Source: a virus
Direction: 5' to 3' (one strand)
DNA length: 29,448 bases
Virus record (IMG/VR): IMGVR_UViG_3300027746_000006
Coordinates: 1 to 29,448 of that record
Part shown: positions 23,272-29,448 of the stretch, piece after piece
Position numbering within the stretch: position 1 is the first letter of the stretch
Layout of the letters: the number at the start of each line of letters is the position of its first letter
The notes under the pieces: model-generated
Seen by the model: the letters and a program-made list of their open reading frames with translations, nothing else
The model's database searches: none
What the model was told of the DNA's origin: nothing
Position numbers and translations under genes: made by a program

Positions 23272-23672
23272 CAAAGAACGAGAAAATCAAAGCAATTAAA
23301 GTAATCATCCAACGAGATGGATTAGATACCAAGAATAGAAAACAAGTCAATAACATGAGGAGGAGGTATCTGATGACATCACTCCGGGCATTGAATATGC
23401 CATTCAAAGTGGTGGGTGAGATGTTTAATCGTGATCATGCAACAGTGATTCACAACATCAAGCAGCATCATTGGTCAATTGAAAGCGGTGACTTATATTA
23501 CACAACGGTCATCCAGGATGATATCGATGAGCTTCATGGGACCGCAGATGTGAAATATTGCAGATATTTGAGAGATGATATCCTCAAATGCAAGTCGTAC
23601 AATCAGCTCAAATCAATCAAAAGAAGGGTGCTAAAGAATGAATATGAGGAATTGTTATCAGTTAAGCAATAA
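23268..23672 (+). CDS. Stand-alone DnaA domain IV-like DNA-binding protein
   Basis: A 134-aa protein lacking any ATPase part. Residues 23-70 match the DnaA DNA-binding domain IV: RKQVNNMRRRYLMTSLRAL, then PFKVVGEMF and NRDHATVIHNIKQHH (54-68), which carries the DnaA signature (RDHxTVxHxxxxI). DnaA uses this to bind origin boxes. The C-terminal third (about 91-134) is charged and helical. The gene lies directly upstream of a repeat-rich non-coding region and the primase-helicase gene, so it could be an origin-binding initiator, or a repressor that titrates host DnaA boxes. The motif is clear; the role is inferred. Confidence 0.8.
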   Translation: MTKNEKIKAIKVIIQRDGLDTKNRKQVNNMRRRYLMTSLRALNMPFKVVGEMFNRDHATVIHNIKQHHWSIESGDLYYTTVIQDDIDELHGTADVKYCRYLRDDILKCKSYNQLKSIKRRVLKNEYEELLSVKQ

Positions 23673-23675
23673 AAT

Positions 23676-23853
23676 AGGTACTTAAGTACACATTTTCCCT
23701 CATATACTTATACTTATTTATTTATTTTGAGAATCGGAAAAAATAATATTTTCAAAAAATACCAAAAAAACGTGAAAATGTGTACCAAAAACGCTGAAAC
23801 ATCAGTAAACATTGGATTTTGGTAGGTACACTTGTAGGTACACATTGAGGTAC
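23676..23853. repeat. AGGTAC repeat array, candidate origin or operator
   Basis: The non-coding region 23673-23992 is AT-rich and holds AGGTAC at 23676, 23824, 23836 and 23848 (the last three exactly 12 bases apart). It also has an inverted pair GTACACATTTT (23686-23696) and AAAATGTGTAC (23775-23785), and the perfect 12-bp palindrome GTACTTAAGTAC (23678-23689). The middle, about 23697-23770, is very A/T-rich, as in unwinding elements. With the DnaA-like gene ending just upstream, this looks like a replication origin or an operator for the primase promoter. Confidence 0.6.
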
Positions 23854-23873
23854 TAATTGAAAATAAAGTGTAT

Positions 23874-23906
23874 TTTGATGAGTAATGGAATAAATTACTA
23901 TCTTTG
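23874..23906 (+). promoter_or_regulatory. Promoter of the primase-helicase operon
   Basis: TTTG at 23874-23877 and TATCTTTG at 23899-23906 with 21 bases between, a good -7 element with slightly long spacing. The start is predicted near 23911. It lies 20 bases after the last AGGTAC repeat, so a protein bound there could control it. Confidence 0.7.
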
Positions 23907-23908
23907 TT

Positions 23909-23979
23909 GAGGGGTTGTCGGAGGCATCCACTTAAAAGGTTTTCACTGTTCCTTTCCCCCTCTTTTTTTTAACAGTGAA
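23909..23979 (+). promoter_or_regulatory. Primase leader with competing hairpins
   Basis: The leader contains GAGGGG (23909-23914) complementary to CCCCTC (23957-23962), with an inner AAAGG/CCTTT pair (23935-23939 with 23951-23955), followed by T8: a terminator-like form. TTCACTGTT (23942-23950) and AACAGTGAA (23971-23979) are a perfect 9-bp inverted repeat enclosing the CCCCTC-T8 segment, so the two structures cannot both form. This is a possible attenuator or translational switch upstream of the ATG at 23993. It could also be simple transcript structure; the long loop of the first stem weakens the case. Confidence 0.5.
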
Positions 23980-23992
23980 TTAAAACAGTATT

Positions 23993-26383
23993 ATGATCGT
24001 ATCAATTTTTAAGAAGGTAACGGATACCACAAATCCATTCAACAAATCAGCTCTCTATTGCCTCGAAAGAATTCGAGATGGTAAGTCAAAAGAATTGGTT
24101 GAACAAATCAGAGCTTGTTCCACGAAGGATGAGCAGAAACCATTCAAGAATCAGCTTCCTGGTGTTTGTTTCAATGGAACTTTCAAGAGTCGTTCAGTAA
24201 AAGGTATCGAACAAAGGTCCGGATTGATGGTGTTGGACTTCGATAACATGAGCCATACCGCTGAGGCAATTCAATTCAAGGATTCCTTGATGTTCAACAA
24301 CTTTGTTTTCAGTGCATGGATATCACCAAGTGGAAAAGGAGTGAAGGCATTGGTCAAGATTCCAACTGATGGAGATTTCAAAGGGTATTTTGATGCCTTG
24401 AGAACTTACTTTGATTCGGACTATTGGGATAGCTCAGGGAGTAATCTTGACCGCTTTTGTTTTGAGAGTTACGATCCAAATATTTATATCAACCATGACT
24501 CAATCATATGGACTCAACTTGAGGAGCCGGAGATTGAGGAAATTGGCTCGATGGATGTGATGATTCCAATCAAGTCCGACAACCGTATCATTGATAACTT
24601 GATGAAATGGTGGGAACGGAAGTATGGAATGATACCAGGTGAGAAGAATAACAACCTATTTAAACTTGCAGCTGCATTCAATGACTTTGGAATTCAGAAA
24701 ACTGAATGCGAGAATGTGATGCTGAAATTTGATGAAGGCGGAAAGGATAACGAGATTCGAAAGATAATCAAATCAGCATATTCCAAGACCTCTCAATTCG
24801 GGACCAGGTACTTTGAAGATAATACCTCAAGGGCAAAGATTGAGAAACACATCCGAGCAGGTAAAAAGACCAATGATATCATCAAGATACTTCCGGAGTT
24901 TACTCAAGATGAAGTTGAGAAGTGCGTTGATGCAATCAAAGAAACGGGGAACATCGAGGACTTTTGGACTTACAACAATCAGAATCGAATTCAGTTGAGC
25001 ATCCATCAGTACAAATTTTGGCTACAACAAAACAATTTTTTCAAATACTTTCCTGCTGATTCCAATACTTACTCATTCATTAAGAAGGAGCAGAATCTAA
25101 TTGAGGAAACAAATGAGAAGAGAATCAAGGATTTCACCCTCAGCTCTCTATTGTCGAGGGAGGAGATTGGATTCCAACCGTATGATTTGATGGCAGGTGC
25201 AACCAAATACTTCACATCTGAATTCCTTTCCATGTTGGACAGTGCTCAAGTTGAGATGATGGAAGATACTGCGGATAAGTGTTATTTATATTATCGCAAT
25301 TGTGCGGTTGAAATTACCAAGCAAGGCATATTCAAGCATGAGTACATTGACTTGGATGGATATGTATGGAAGAGGCAGATAATTGACCGAGAATATATCG
25401 CAAGTGATCACCATAAAAGTGAGTTTAGAACATTCCTTTGGTTGGTAAGTGGTAAAGATTCAGCGAAGTACAATTCATTCAAGTCAGTGATTGGATACTT
25501 GATGCATTCATATAAGACCTCAGCGAGTAATAAGGCAATCATATTCAACGATGAAACCATCTCAGAGAATCCGAATGGAGGAAGTGGAAAGGGATTGTTT
25601 TGGAATGCATTGGCTAAGTTAAAAAAGGTAGCTTCAATCGATGGAAAGACATTTGAATTCACCAAAGGATTTCCATATCAAACAGTGTCAACCGATACGC
25701 AGCTCTTGGTGTTTGATGATGTGAAAAAGAACTTCAACTTTGAGAATCTCTTCTCATTGATTACTGAGGGAATCACATTGGAGTACAAAGGGCAGGATGC
25801 CATCAAAATACCGGTAAACAAATCACCGAAAATCATTATCACAACCAACTACACAATTGGTGGAGTGGGTGGCTCATTTGAGAGAAGGAAGTTCGAAGTG
25901 GAGATGAGCAACTATTTTGGTCACACACGATCACCATTGGATGAATTCGGTCATATGTTGTTTGATGATTGGAATGACCAGGAGTGGGTAATCTTTGACA
26001 ACTTCATGATTCAATGCTGCCAATATTACCTTAAGTATGGATTGGTATCTCATGAGTTTACCAACCTGGATGTGCGTAAATTCATCAAGGAAACTTGCTT
26101 TGAGTTTTACGATTGGTCGGGTGATGGAAACCTTCCTCTCAATGTGAGGTTGTACAAAGATGAGCTTCATGAATCATTTATTAGTGAGTACACCGATTAT
26201 GCTAAACTGAGCAAAAAGAAATTCTCTCAATGGTTGAGTATCTTTGGTCATTATCATGGATATAAGATTGATGAGAATAAAACAAACAATAGAAGATGGA
26301 TTGAATTCGGAAGGACCGATAAAACACCAAGTGATCCCGATGACATTTGGGATGAGTTAAACGATAAAGCAAAGGAGATATGA
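23993..26383 (+). CDS. Primase-helicase (VirE_N / BT4734-like primase with SF3-type helicase)
   Basis: A 796-aa replication protein. The N-terminal VirE_N-like domain (1-180) has LMVLDFDNMS (79-87, paired metal-binding Asp), SPSGKGVKALVKIP (111-124) and NLDRFCF (151-157). A helical PriCT-like linker follows (about 215-275). The C-terminal SF3/D5-like ATPase has Walker A NPNGGSGKGLF (526-536, Lys533 with Gly where Ser/Thr is usual), Walker B LLVFDD (571-576), motif C PKIIITTN (612-619) and an arginine pair at 631-632. It would prime and unwind phage DNA. Follows the candidate origin and leader, and overlaps the nuclease gene by 4 bases. Confidence 0.88.
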   Translation: MIVSIFKKVTDTTNPFNKSALYCLERIRDGKSKELVEQIRACSTKDEQKPFKNQLPGVCFNGTFKSRSVKGIEQRSGLMVLDFDNMSHTAEAIQFKDSLMFNNFVFSAWISPSGKGVKALVKIPTDGDFKGYFDALRTYFDSDYWDSSGSNLDRFCFESYDPNIYINHDSIIWTQLEEPEIEEIGSMDVMIPIKSDNRIIDNLMKWWERKYGMIPGEKNNNLFKLAAAFNDFGIQKTECENVMLKFDEGGKDNEIRKIIKSAYSKTSQFGTRYFEDNTSRAKIEKHIRAGKKTNDIIKILPEFTQDEVEKCVDAIKETGNIEDFWTYNNQNRIQLSIHQYKFWLQQNNFFKYFPADSNTYSFIKKEQNLIEETNEKRIKDFTLSSLLSREEIGFQPYDLMAGATKYFTSEFLSMLDSAQVEMMEDTADKCYLYYRNCAVEITKQGIFKHEYIDLDGYVWKRQIIDREYIASDHHKSEFRTFLWLVSGKDSAKYNSFKSVIGYLMHSYKTSASNKAIIFNDETISENPNGGSGKGLFWNALAKLKKVASIDGKTFEFTKGFPYQTVSTDTQLLVFDDVKKNFNFENLFSLITEGITLEYKGQDAIKIPVNKSPKIIITTNYTIGGVGGSFERRKFEVEMSNYFGHTRSPLDEFGHMLFDDWNDQEWVIFDNFMIQCCQYYLKYGLVSHEFTNLDVRKFIKETCFEFYDWSGDGNLPLNVRLYKDELHESFISEYTDYAKLSKKKFSQWLSIFGHYHGYKIDENKTNNRRWIEFGRTDKTPSDPDDIWDELNDKAKEI

Positions 26384-26838
26384 CAAAACAAAACAAAGAA
26401 CGAATCAAGGACCTCGAAAGAGCTCTCACCAGGGCGAAGTATCCGAAATTGCCATATGTGGATAGCTTCCTCACCAATTGGCAGGATAACTCAGCGAATG
26501 CACTCACCAAATCCATATGTGGATTCCTTCAGATGAGTGGATGCCAAGCAGAGAGAATCAATACTATGGGAGTATATCGCAAAAAGTACCGTACTGATGG
26601 AGTAGCAATGGGAGGACAATGGACAAAGGGAACAGGCACGCCAGGTTCCGCAGATATCTCGGCAACCATTCGAGGAAGGTCAGTTAAGATTGAGGTGAAG
26701 TATGGGAAGGATAGGCAATCGGAAGTGCAGAAAGTTTACCAAAAAATGATTGAAGATGCTGGAGGAGTGTACTATATCTCAAGAACTTTTGATGATTTCA
26801 TCGAATTTTATGATACTTTCATTGCTGAATTAAAATAG
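26380..26838 (+). CDS. PD-(D/E)XK nuclease, VRR-NUC-like
   Basis: A 152-aa protein with the nuclease core GTPGSADISATIRGRSVKIEVKYG (85-109), where Asp92, Glu105 and Lys107 form the PD-(D/E)XK site, then RQSEVQKVYQKMIEDAGGVYYI and a Phe/Tyr-rich end. VRR-NUC-like nucleases act on branched or flap DNA, so it may resolve replication or recombination intermediates. It overlaps the primase-helicase by 4 bases. The N-terminal ~80 residues are less recognisable. Confidence 0.8.
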   Translation: MTKQNKERIKDLERALTRAKYPKLPYVDSFLTNWQDNSANALTKSICGFLQMSGCQAERINTMGVYRKKYRTDGVAMGGQWTKGTGTPGSADISATIRGRSVKIEVKYGKDRQSEVQKVYQKMIEDAGGVYYISRTFDDFIEFYDTFIAELK

Positions 26839-26851
26839 TTTATTATCTTTA
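26822..26851 (+). promoter_or_regulatory. Promoter of the ERF-exonuclease segment
   Basis: TTG (26822-26824) and TATCTTTA (26844-26851) separated by 19 bases match the Bacteroidota pattern with the last base of the -7 element altered. It overlaps the end of the nuclease gene, and the start would be about 15 bases before the ATG at 26873. A separate promoter could raise recombination-protein levels. Confidence 0.6.
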
Positions 26852-26872
26852 TTGAAAATTAACACGCTAATT

Positions 26873-27394
26873 ATGGAAAAACAAGAAAAAATAGTCGCAA
26901 CACTGTACCAAAAGTTGCACACTGCTAAACAGCAGATTGGAAAGGTAGCAAAGAATGCTACGAATCCACATTTCAAAAAGTCATATGCTGACATTAATGC
27001 ACTGCTCACCGCAGTCGAGCCAATTCTATTGGAGAATGGATTGATATTGCTTCAGCCAATAGTTGGAAATGATGTGGTGACTCGTATTATCGATATCGAT
27101 TCGGGTGAGATGGTTGAGTCATTCATGACCTTGCCGATTATTACGGATCCACAAAAGGTCCTTAGTGCAGTGACTTACTTCCGAAGAGGAACATTGCAGT
27201 CATTGTTGTCACTTCAAGCGGTAGATGATGATGGAAAGGCAGCATCGATTGCAGTCGCACCGGTTAAACCTGCATTGGACAATGCGAGATTTGAATCCGC
27301 AGTGGCATCCATTAGTGCAGGGAAGTACACAAAAGAGCAATTAATTGAGAAATGGACATTGAGTGAGGTACAACTTAAAGCATTAGAAGTATGA
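26873..27394 (+). CDS. erf: ERF-family single-strand annealing protein
   Basis: 173 aa from ATG 26873, chosen because an upstream TTG start at 26852 would lie at the -7 element of the promoter. Residues 29-60 (NATNPHFKKSYADINALLTAVEPIL) and 93-122 (PQKVLSAVTYFRRGTLQSLLSLQAVDDDG) are the hallmarks of ERF recombinases. These coat ssDNA and anneal it in phage recombination, together with the exonuclease encoded next. The C-terminal part (about 140-173) resembles the helical tail seen in ERF proteins of Bacteroidota phages. It overlaps the exonuclease gene by 4 bases. Confidence 0.9.
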   Translation: MEKQEKIVATLYQKLHTAKQQIGKVAKNATNPHFKKSYADINALLTAVEPILLENGLILLQPIVGNDVVTRIIDIDSGEMVESFMTLPIITDPQKVLSAVTYFRRGTLQSLLSLQAVDDDGKAASIAVAPVKPALDNARFESAVASISAGKYTKEQLIEKWTLSEVQLKALEV

Positions 27395-28008
27395 AGTGGC
27401 ATCCATCCCAAATCGGTAAGCTAATGACCAACGGAAGAGGCAAGAATGACATCGGTGCAACTGCAATCAGTTACATCAAGGATGTTGCCAAGGAAAACTT
27501 TTATGGTTATCGTACTGAGATAAACACCAAGCAAATAATCAAAGGTAAAGAGCAAGAGCAGGATTCAATTGACCTGCTCAATACCGTCCGATTTGAAGCA
27601 TACGGTAAAAACATCATCCGAGTTGAGAATGAGTTGATGACCGGAGAATGCGATATCATCACTAATGATTCAATCATTGATGTGAAAACATCCTGGTCAT
27701 TGGATACCTTCCCTGCATTTAAAGAGGATGCATACAATGTACTTTATGAGTGGCAAATGAGAGCTTATATGATTCTTTATGATAAACAATCAAGCGAAGT
27801 AATCTATTGCATGGTAACAACCTCAAATGAGCTATTGAATGAGTGGGATAATCTTCACATTCACCGAGTAGATCACATCGCACCGGAAAAGAGAATCACC
27901 GCACTTCAATTCGAGAGAGATAAGGAGAAGGATGAGTTGATATCTAAGCGATTGGAATTGGCAACTGAATTATATAATAATTATTACAAACAATTGGAGG
28001 AGAAATGA
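27391..28008 (+). CDS. YqaJ / lambda exonuclease-type recombination nuclease
   Basis: A 205-aa PD-(D/E)XK exonuclease: Glu54/Glu56 in GKEQEQDSI, GECD (85-88, Asp88), IDVKTSW (96-102; Asp97, Lys99) and the Gln-x3-Tyr helix YEWQMRAYM (119-127). It resects dsDNA 5'-3' to make ssDNA for the ERF protein encoded upstream. The pair is a two-component recombination system. The final part (about 170-205) is a charged helix. Confidence 0.88.
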   Translation: MKWHPSQIGKLMTNGRGKNDIGATAISYIKDVAKENFYGYRTEINTKQIIKGKEQEQDSIDLLNTVRFEAYGKNIIRVENELMTGECDIITNDSIIDVKTSWSLDTFPAFKEDAYNVLYEWQMRAYMILYDKQSSEVIYCMVTTSNELLNEWDNLHIHRVDHIAPEKRITALQFERDKEKDELISKRLELATELYNNYYKQLEEK

Positions 28009-28196
28009 AAATAACAATAGAACAATACGAGCACACCGTAACACACGAAGTCCCATTCAATGATGTTGACCTTGACGAAGTGTTGAGGATGGTGGAAGGA
28101 CTACTCAAGGCAACGGGATATTGCTTCAGTGGAAATCTTGAGATAGTGGATGAGTGGAAAGAGAATGAAGACATCTTTAAACAACAAGAACAATGA
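28005..28196 (+). CDS. Hypothetical protein (63 aa)
   Basis: A small protein with EQYEHTVTHEVPFNDVDLDEVLRMVEGLLKATGY, a pattern of beta strand followed by helix, ending KENEDIFKQQEQ. Its last residues are shared with the next protein (both end in QEQ). Overlaps the exonuclease by 4 bases. No family recognised. Confidence 0.6.
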   Translation: MKITIEQYEHTVTHEVPFNDVDLDEVLRMVEGLLKATGYCFSGNLEIVDEWKENEDIFKQQEQ

Positions 28197-28420
28197 AGAT
28201 AGCAGTAGAATTTTTATTAGAAGAAATAAACAAGTTAACGGGACTTACCATCGCAATGGATGAACCTTGTGTTGAACAAGCCAAAGAAATAGAGAAGAAG
28301 CAGATTGCACAAGCATTTGAAGATGGTGCACACAACTATTTCTACTCCATAGAAACGGGAGAAGGTTTTGAAAGTGGTATTGAGTATTACAATGAGAAAT
28401 TTAAAAAACAAGAACAATGA
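28193..28420 (+). CDS. Hypothetical protein (75 aa)
   Basis: A small helical protein of the type often found in Bacteroidota phages, starting MKIAVEFLLEEINKLTGLTI and with GAHNYFYSIETGEGFESGIEYYNEKF near the end. Starts within the ACAAGAACAATGAA repeat, overlapping the previous stop. No assigned function. Confidence 0.6.
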   Translation: MKIAVEFLLEEINKLTGLTIAMDEPCVEQAKEIEKKQIAQAFEDGAHNYFYSIETGEGFESGIEYYNEKFKKQEQ

Positions 28421-28614
28421 AAACAAAACAAAGTGAAATTTCAGATAATTACCAAGTTGGTGATGTATGTATGTTTAAAAAGGTAGAAGAAGGACATCCA
28501 AGAGTATTTACAACGCACAAAGTTGATGTGGATTATGGTGTTGTTTATTACTACAAACTTGATGGTCTTGAAGAAAGCATCGGCACAAGTTATATAAAGA
28601 AAATTAACCTTTAA
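28417..28614 (+). CDS. Hypothetical protein (65 aa), SH3-like appearance
   Basis: A small beta-rich protein: VGDVCMFKKVEEGHPRVFT, then VDVDYGVVYYYKLDGLEES. The alternating strands and the GDV start suggest a small beta-barrel (KOW/Tudor-like) fold, a weak inference. Starts in the second ACAAGAACAATGAA repeat. The stop is 13 bases before the next ATG. Confidence 0.5.
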   Translation: MKTKQSEISDNYQVGDVCMFKKVEEGHPRVFTTHKVDVDYGVVYYYKLDGLEESIGTSYIKKINL

Positions 28615-28627
28615 ATCAACAAGAACA

Positions 28628-29041
28628 ATGAAGATAGATATTGATGACTTCAACCGAAAGGCGGAATACATTATTGAAACGGTTGTTAAACCACAAGTAG
28701 CAAAATACGAATTAAGTAAACAATTAAACAAATCAAATATGGAATTACAAGTAACAGGCACAATCAAAGTAATTGAGCCAATCAAACAAATCAGCGACAA
28801 GTTCTCAGTGAGAATGGTTGTATTAACAGTTCCCAATGGGGAGTATCCTCAAGATGTGATATTCCAACTATCTCAGGACAAGTGCAAACTACTCGACAAC
28901 TATTCACCTGGTATCGATATCACAGTGAAATTCAATCTGAGAGGAAGAGAATACAATGGGAAGTATTACAATACTTTGGATGTATGGAATGTTCAATCAA
29001 CACCGGTAGTGGATGAGAGCTTTGACGATTCACCTTTCTGA
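28628..29041 (+). CDS. SSB-like OB-fold protein (DUF3127-type)
   Basis: 137 aa. Residues 38-120 match DUF3127-type OB folds: MELQVTGTIKVIEPI, YPQDVIFQLSQDKCKLLDNY, then KFNLRGREYNGKYYNTLDVW. The C-terminus ends DESFDDSPF, resembling the acidic tip of bacterial SSB (DDDIPF) used to recruit partner proteins. Thus it probably coats ssDNA in replication and recombination. The first 37 residues are an extra charged helix not usual in the family; an internal ATG at 28739 would give the standard length. The repeat at 28619 supports the upstream start. Confidence 0.75.
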   Translation: MKIDIDDFNRKAEYIIETVVKPQVAKYELSKQLNKSNMELQVTGTIKVIEPIKQISDKFSVRMVVLTVPNGEYPQDVIFQLSQDKCKLLDNYSPGIDITVKFNLRGREYNGKYYNTLDVWNVQSTPVVDESFDDSPF

Positions 29042-29222
29042 TGGGGAAACCATTCGTGACTTCATCGAGAAAGAGGTGAGGTCACGAGTATCCAAGAGAT
29101 ACAAATTGTCACACATTGCTGAGGATATGGGAATCACTTATCTTCAGCTATGGAGATTCCTCAAAGGTCATTCAGTCAATGAGGAGTTTTACATCAAATT
29201 TTTTAAGTATTATGAGAGATAG
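29013..29222 (+). CDS. Small HTH protein (69 aa)
   Basis: Begins inside the end of the SSB-like gene (29-base overlap). Residues about 30-55 (YKLSHIAEDMGITYLQLWRF, then LKGHS) fit a Cro/XRE-type helix-turn-helix; the N-terminus (GETIRDFIEKEVRSRVSKR) is a charged helix. A possible repressor or regulator of the early genes. It overlaps the next gene by 11 bases. Confidence 0.6.
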   Translation: MRALTIHLSDGETIRDFIEKEVRSRVSKRYKLSHIAEDMGITYLQLWRFLKGHSVNEEFYIKFFKYYER

Positions 29223-29406
29223 ATACTTCATTGCCTATGTCGGCACCAAGAATGAGAATCCCCACATGATCATCAACCGATTCCAGGATGTGTTTCATGG
29301 GATGAACGTCAACTACTGCATCGTGTTGACTATGGAAGATGATGAGGTATATATCGATGAAGTGGATGCAGCTGCATTCGATGATGTTAAATGTCAAATG
29401 AATTGA
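29212..29406 (+). CDS. Unknown protein (64 aa) spanning the circular junction
   Basis: ATG at 29212 lies inside the end of the HTH gene (11-base overlap). A longer reading from 29116 is possible but repeats the HTH gene in another frame. The product MRDRYFIAYVGTKNENPHMI..., with FHGMNVNYCIVLTMEDDEVY and an acidic end, is probably a small alpha/beta protein. The 3' part is the repeated sequence at 1-85. Function unknown. Confidence 0.65.
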   Translation: MRDRYFIAYVGTKNENPHMIINRFQDVFHGMNVNYCIVLTMEDDEVYIDEVDAAAFDDVKCQMN

Positions 29407-29448
29407 GATGGGATGTAAACCACTAACAGGACGAATAGAATATAAAGA
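29322..29448. repeat. Terminal direct repeat, right copy
   Basis: Identical to bases 1-127; see the left copy. It covers the end of the 64-aa gene and the first 41 bases (29408-29448) of the MazG-like gene, so both genes are complete once the contig is closed. Confidence 0.93.

Larger units (their letters stand above)
28184..28632 (+). repeat. Three ACAAGAACAATGAA repeats at start codons
   Basis: The 14-mer ACAAGAACAATGAA occurs at 28184-28197, 28408-28421 and 28619-28632; each contains the ATG of a different gene (28193, 28417, 28628). Copies 1 and 3 share identity over 21 bases. The first two also encode the QEQ end of the preceding protein. This looks like a duplicated gene-junction or initiation segment and a site where small genes can be exchanged. 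Confidence 0.65.

Noticed and set aside
28441-28836. Minus-strand frame of 131 codons
   Set aside because: Covers two plus-strand genes that have good starts and overlaps; product lacks any motif.
1-29448. Integrase, attachment site, CRISPR array, diversity-generating retroelement or tRNA
   Set aside because: No recombinase or reverse transcriptase motif, no regular spacer array, no template/variable repeat pair, and no cloverleaf recognised on either strand by eye.

Overview
The window is the complete genome of a small tailed phage (siphovirus-like) that very probably infects a Bacteroidota host, assembled as one circular contig. Bases 1-127 are repeated exactly at 29322-29448, so the unique genome is 29,321 bp and the window ends are arbitrary. 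Evidence for a Bacteroidota host: promoters of the TTTG-N17-21-TAnnTTTG type (21954-21983, 23874-23906, 26822-26851), start codons preceded by A-rich stretches rather than Shine-Dalgarno sites, and protein families typical of that phylum (VirE_N-type primase-helicase, DUF3127-like OB-fold protein, GH108 endolysin, fibre proteins with LNVPT and DWNTFNGKQ motifs). No integrase, excisionase, tRNA, transposase or CRISPR array is visible, so a virulent lifestyle is the simplest reading.

Layout, read around the circle from the early promoter at 21954. 22010-23672 is an early operon of very small genes (several under 60 aa, tightly overlapping) ending in a small HTH protein and a stand-alone DnaA domain IV-like protein. 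A 320-base gap (23673-23992) follows, with an AGGTAC repeat array, a promoter and a hairpin-rich leader. 23993-29041 is the replication and recombination module: primase-helicase, PD-(D/E)XK (VRR-NUC-like) nuclease, ERF annealing protein with its own promoter, YqaJ/lambda-type exonuclease, three small unknowns and an SSB-like protein. 29013 through the junction to 2134 holds small regulatory or metabolic genes: a HTH protein, a MazG-like protein, a membrane protein, a putative sigma-like protein and a HAD phosphatase fused to a Cys motif.

2137-20581 is the packaging, structural and lysis region: TerS, a 53-aa protein, TerL, tail fibre and adhesion genes, two large tail-tip proteins, tape measure, tail terminator, neck protein, then an antisense two-gene island (putative tail assembly chaperones), then prohead protease-scaffold, major capsid, tail tube, an unknown structural gene, portal, connector, holin, GH108 endolysin and a lipoprotein with the architecture of a unimolecular spanin. 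A calcineurin-like phosphoesterase (20578-21615) follows, and a strong GNRA-loop terminator (21647-21675) closes the block. The tail genes lie before the head genes and the portal lies after the capsid gene, unlike the lambda/HK97 order.

The best candidates for undescribed biology are: (1) two non-coding control regions with phased repeats, one carrying three 16-bp dyads with a CATC-type centre upstream of the early promoter and one carrying AGGTAC repeats beside the DnaA-like gene; (2) a recurrent TTAATATATA motif just upstream of late gene starts, together with a divergent sigma-like gene; (3) an antisense tail-chaperone island with a divergent promoter; (4) a primase leader with two mutually exclusive hairpins; (5) a series of overlapping micro-genes. 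All functional calls rest on motif recognition by eye; no database search was run.
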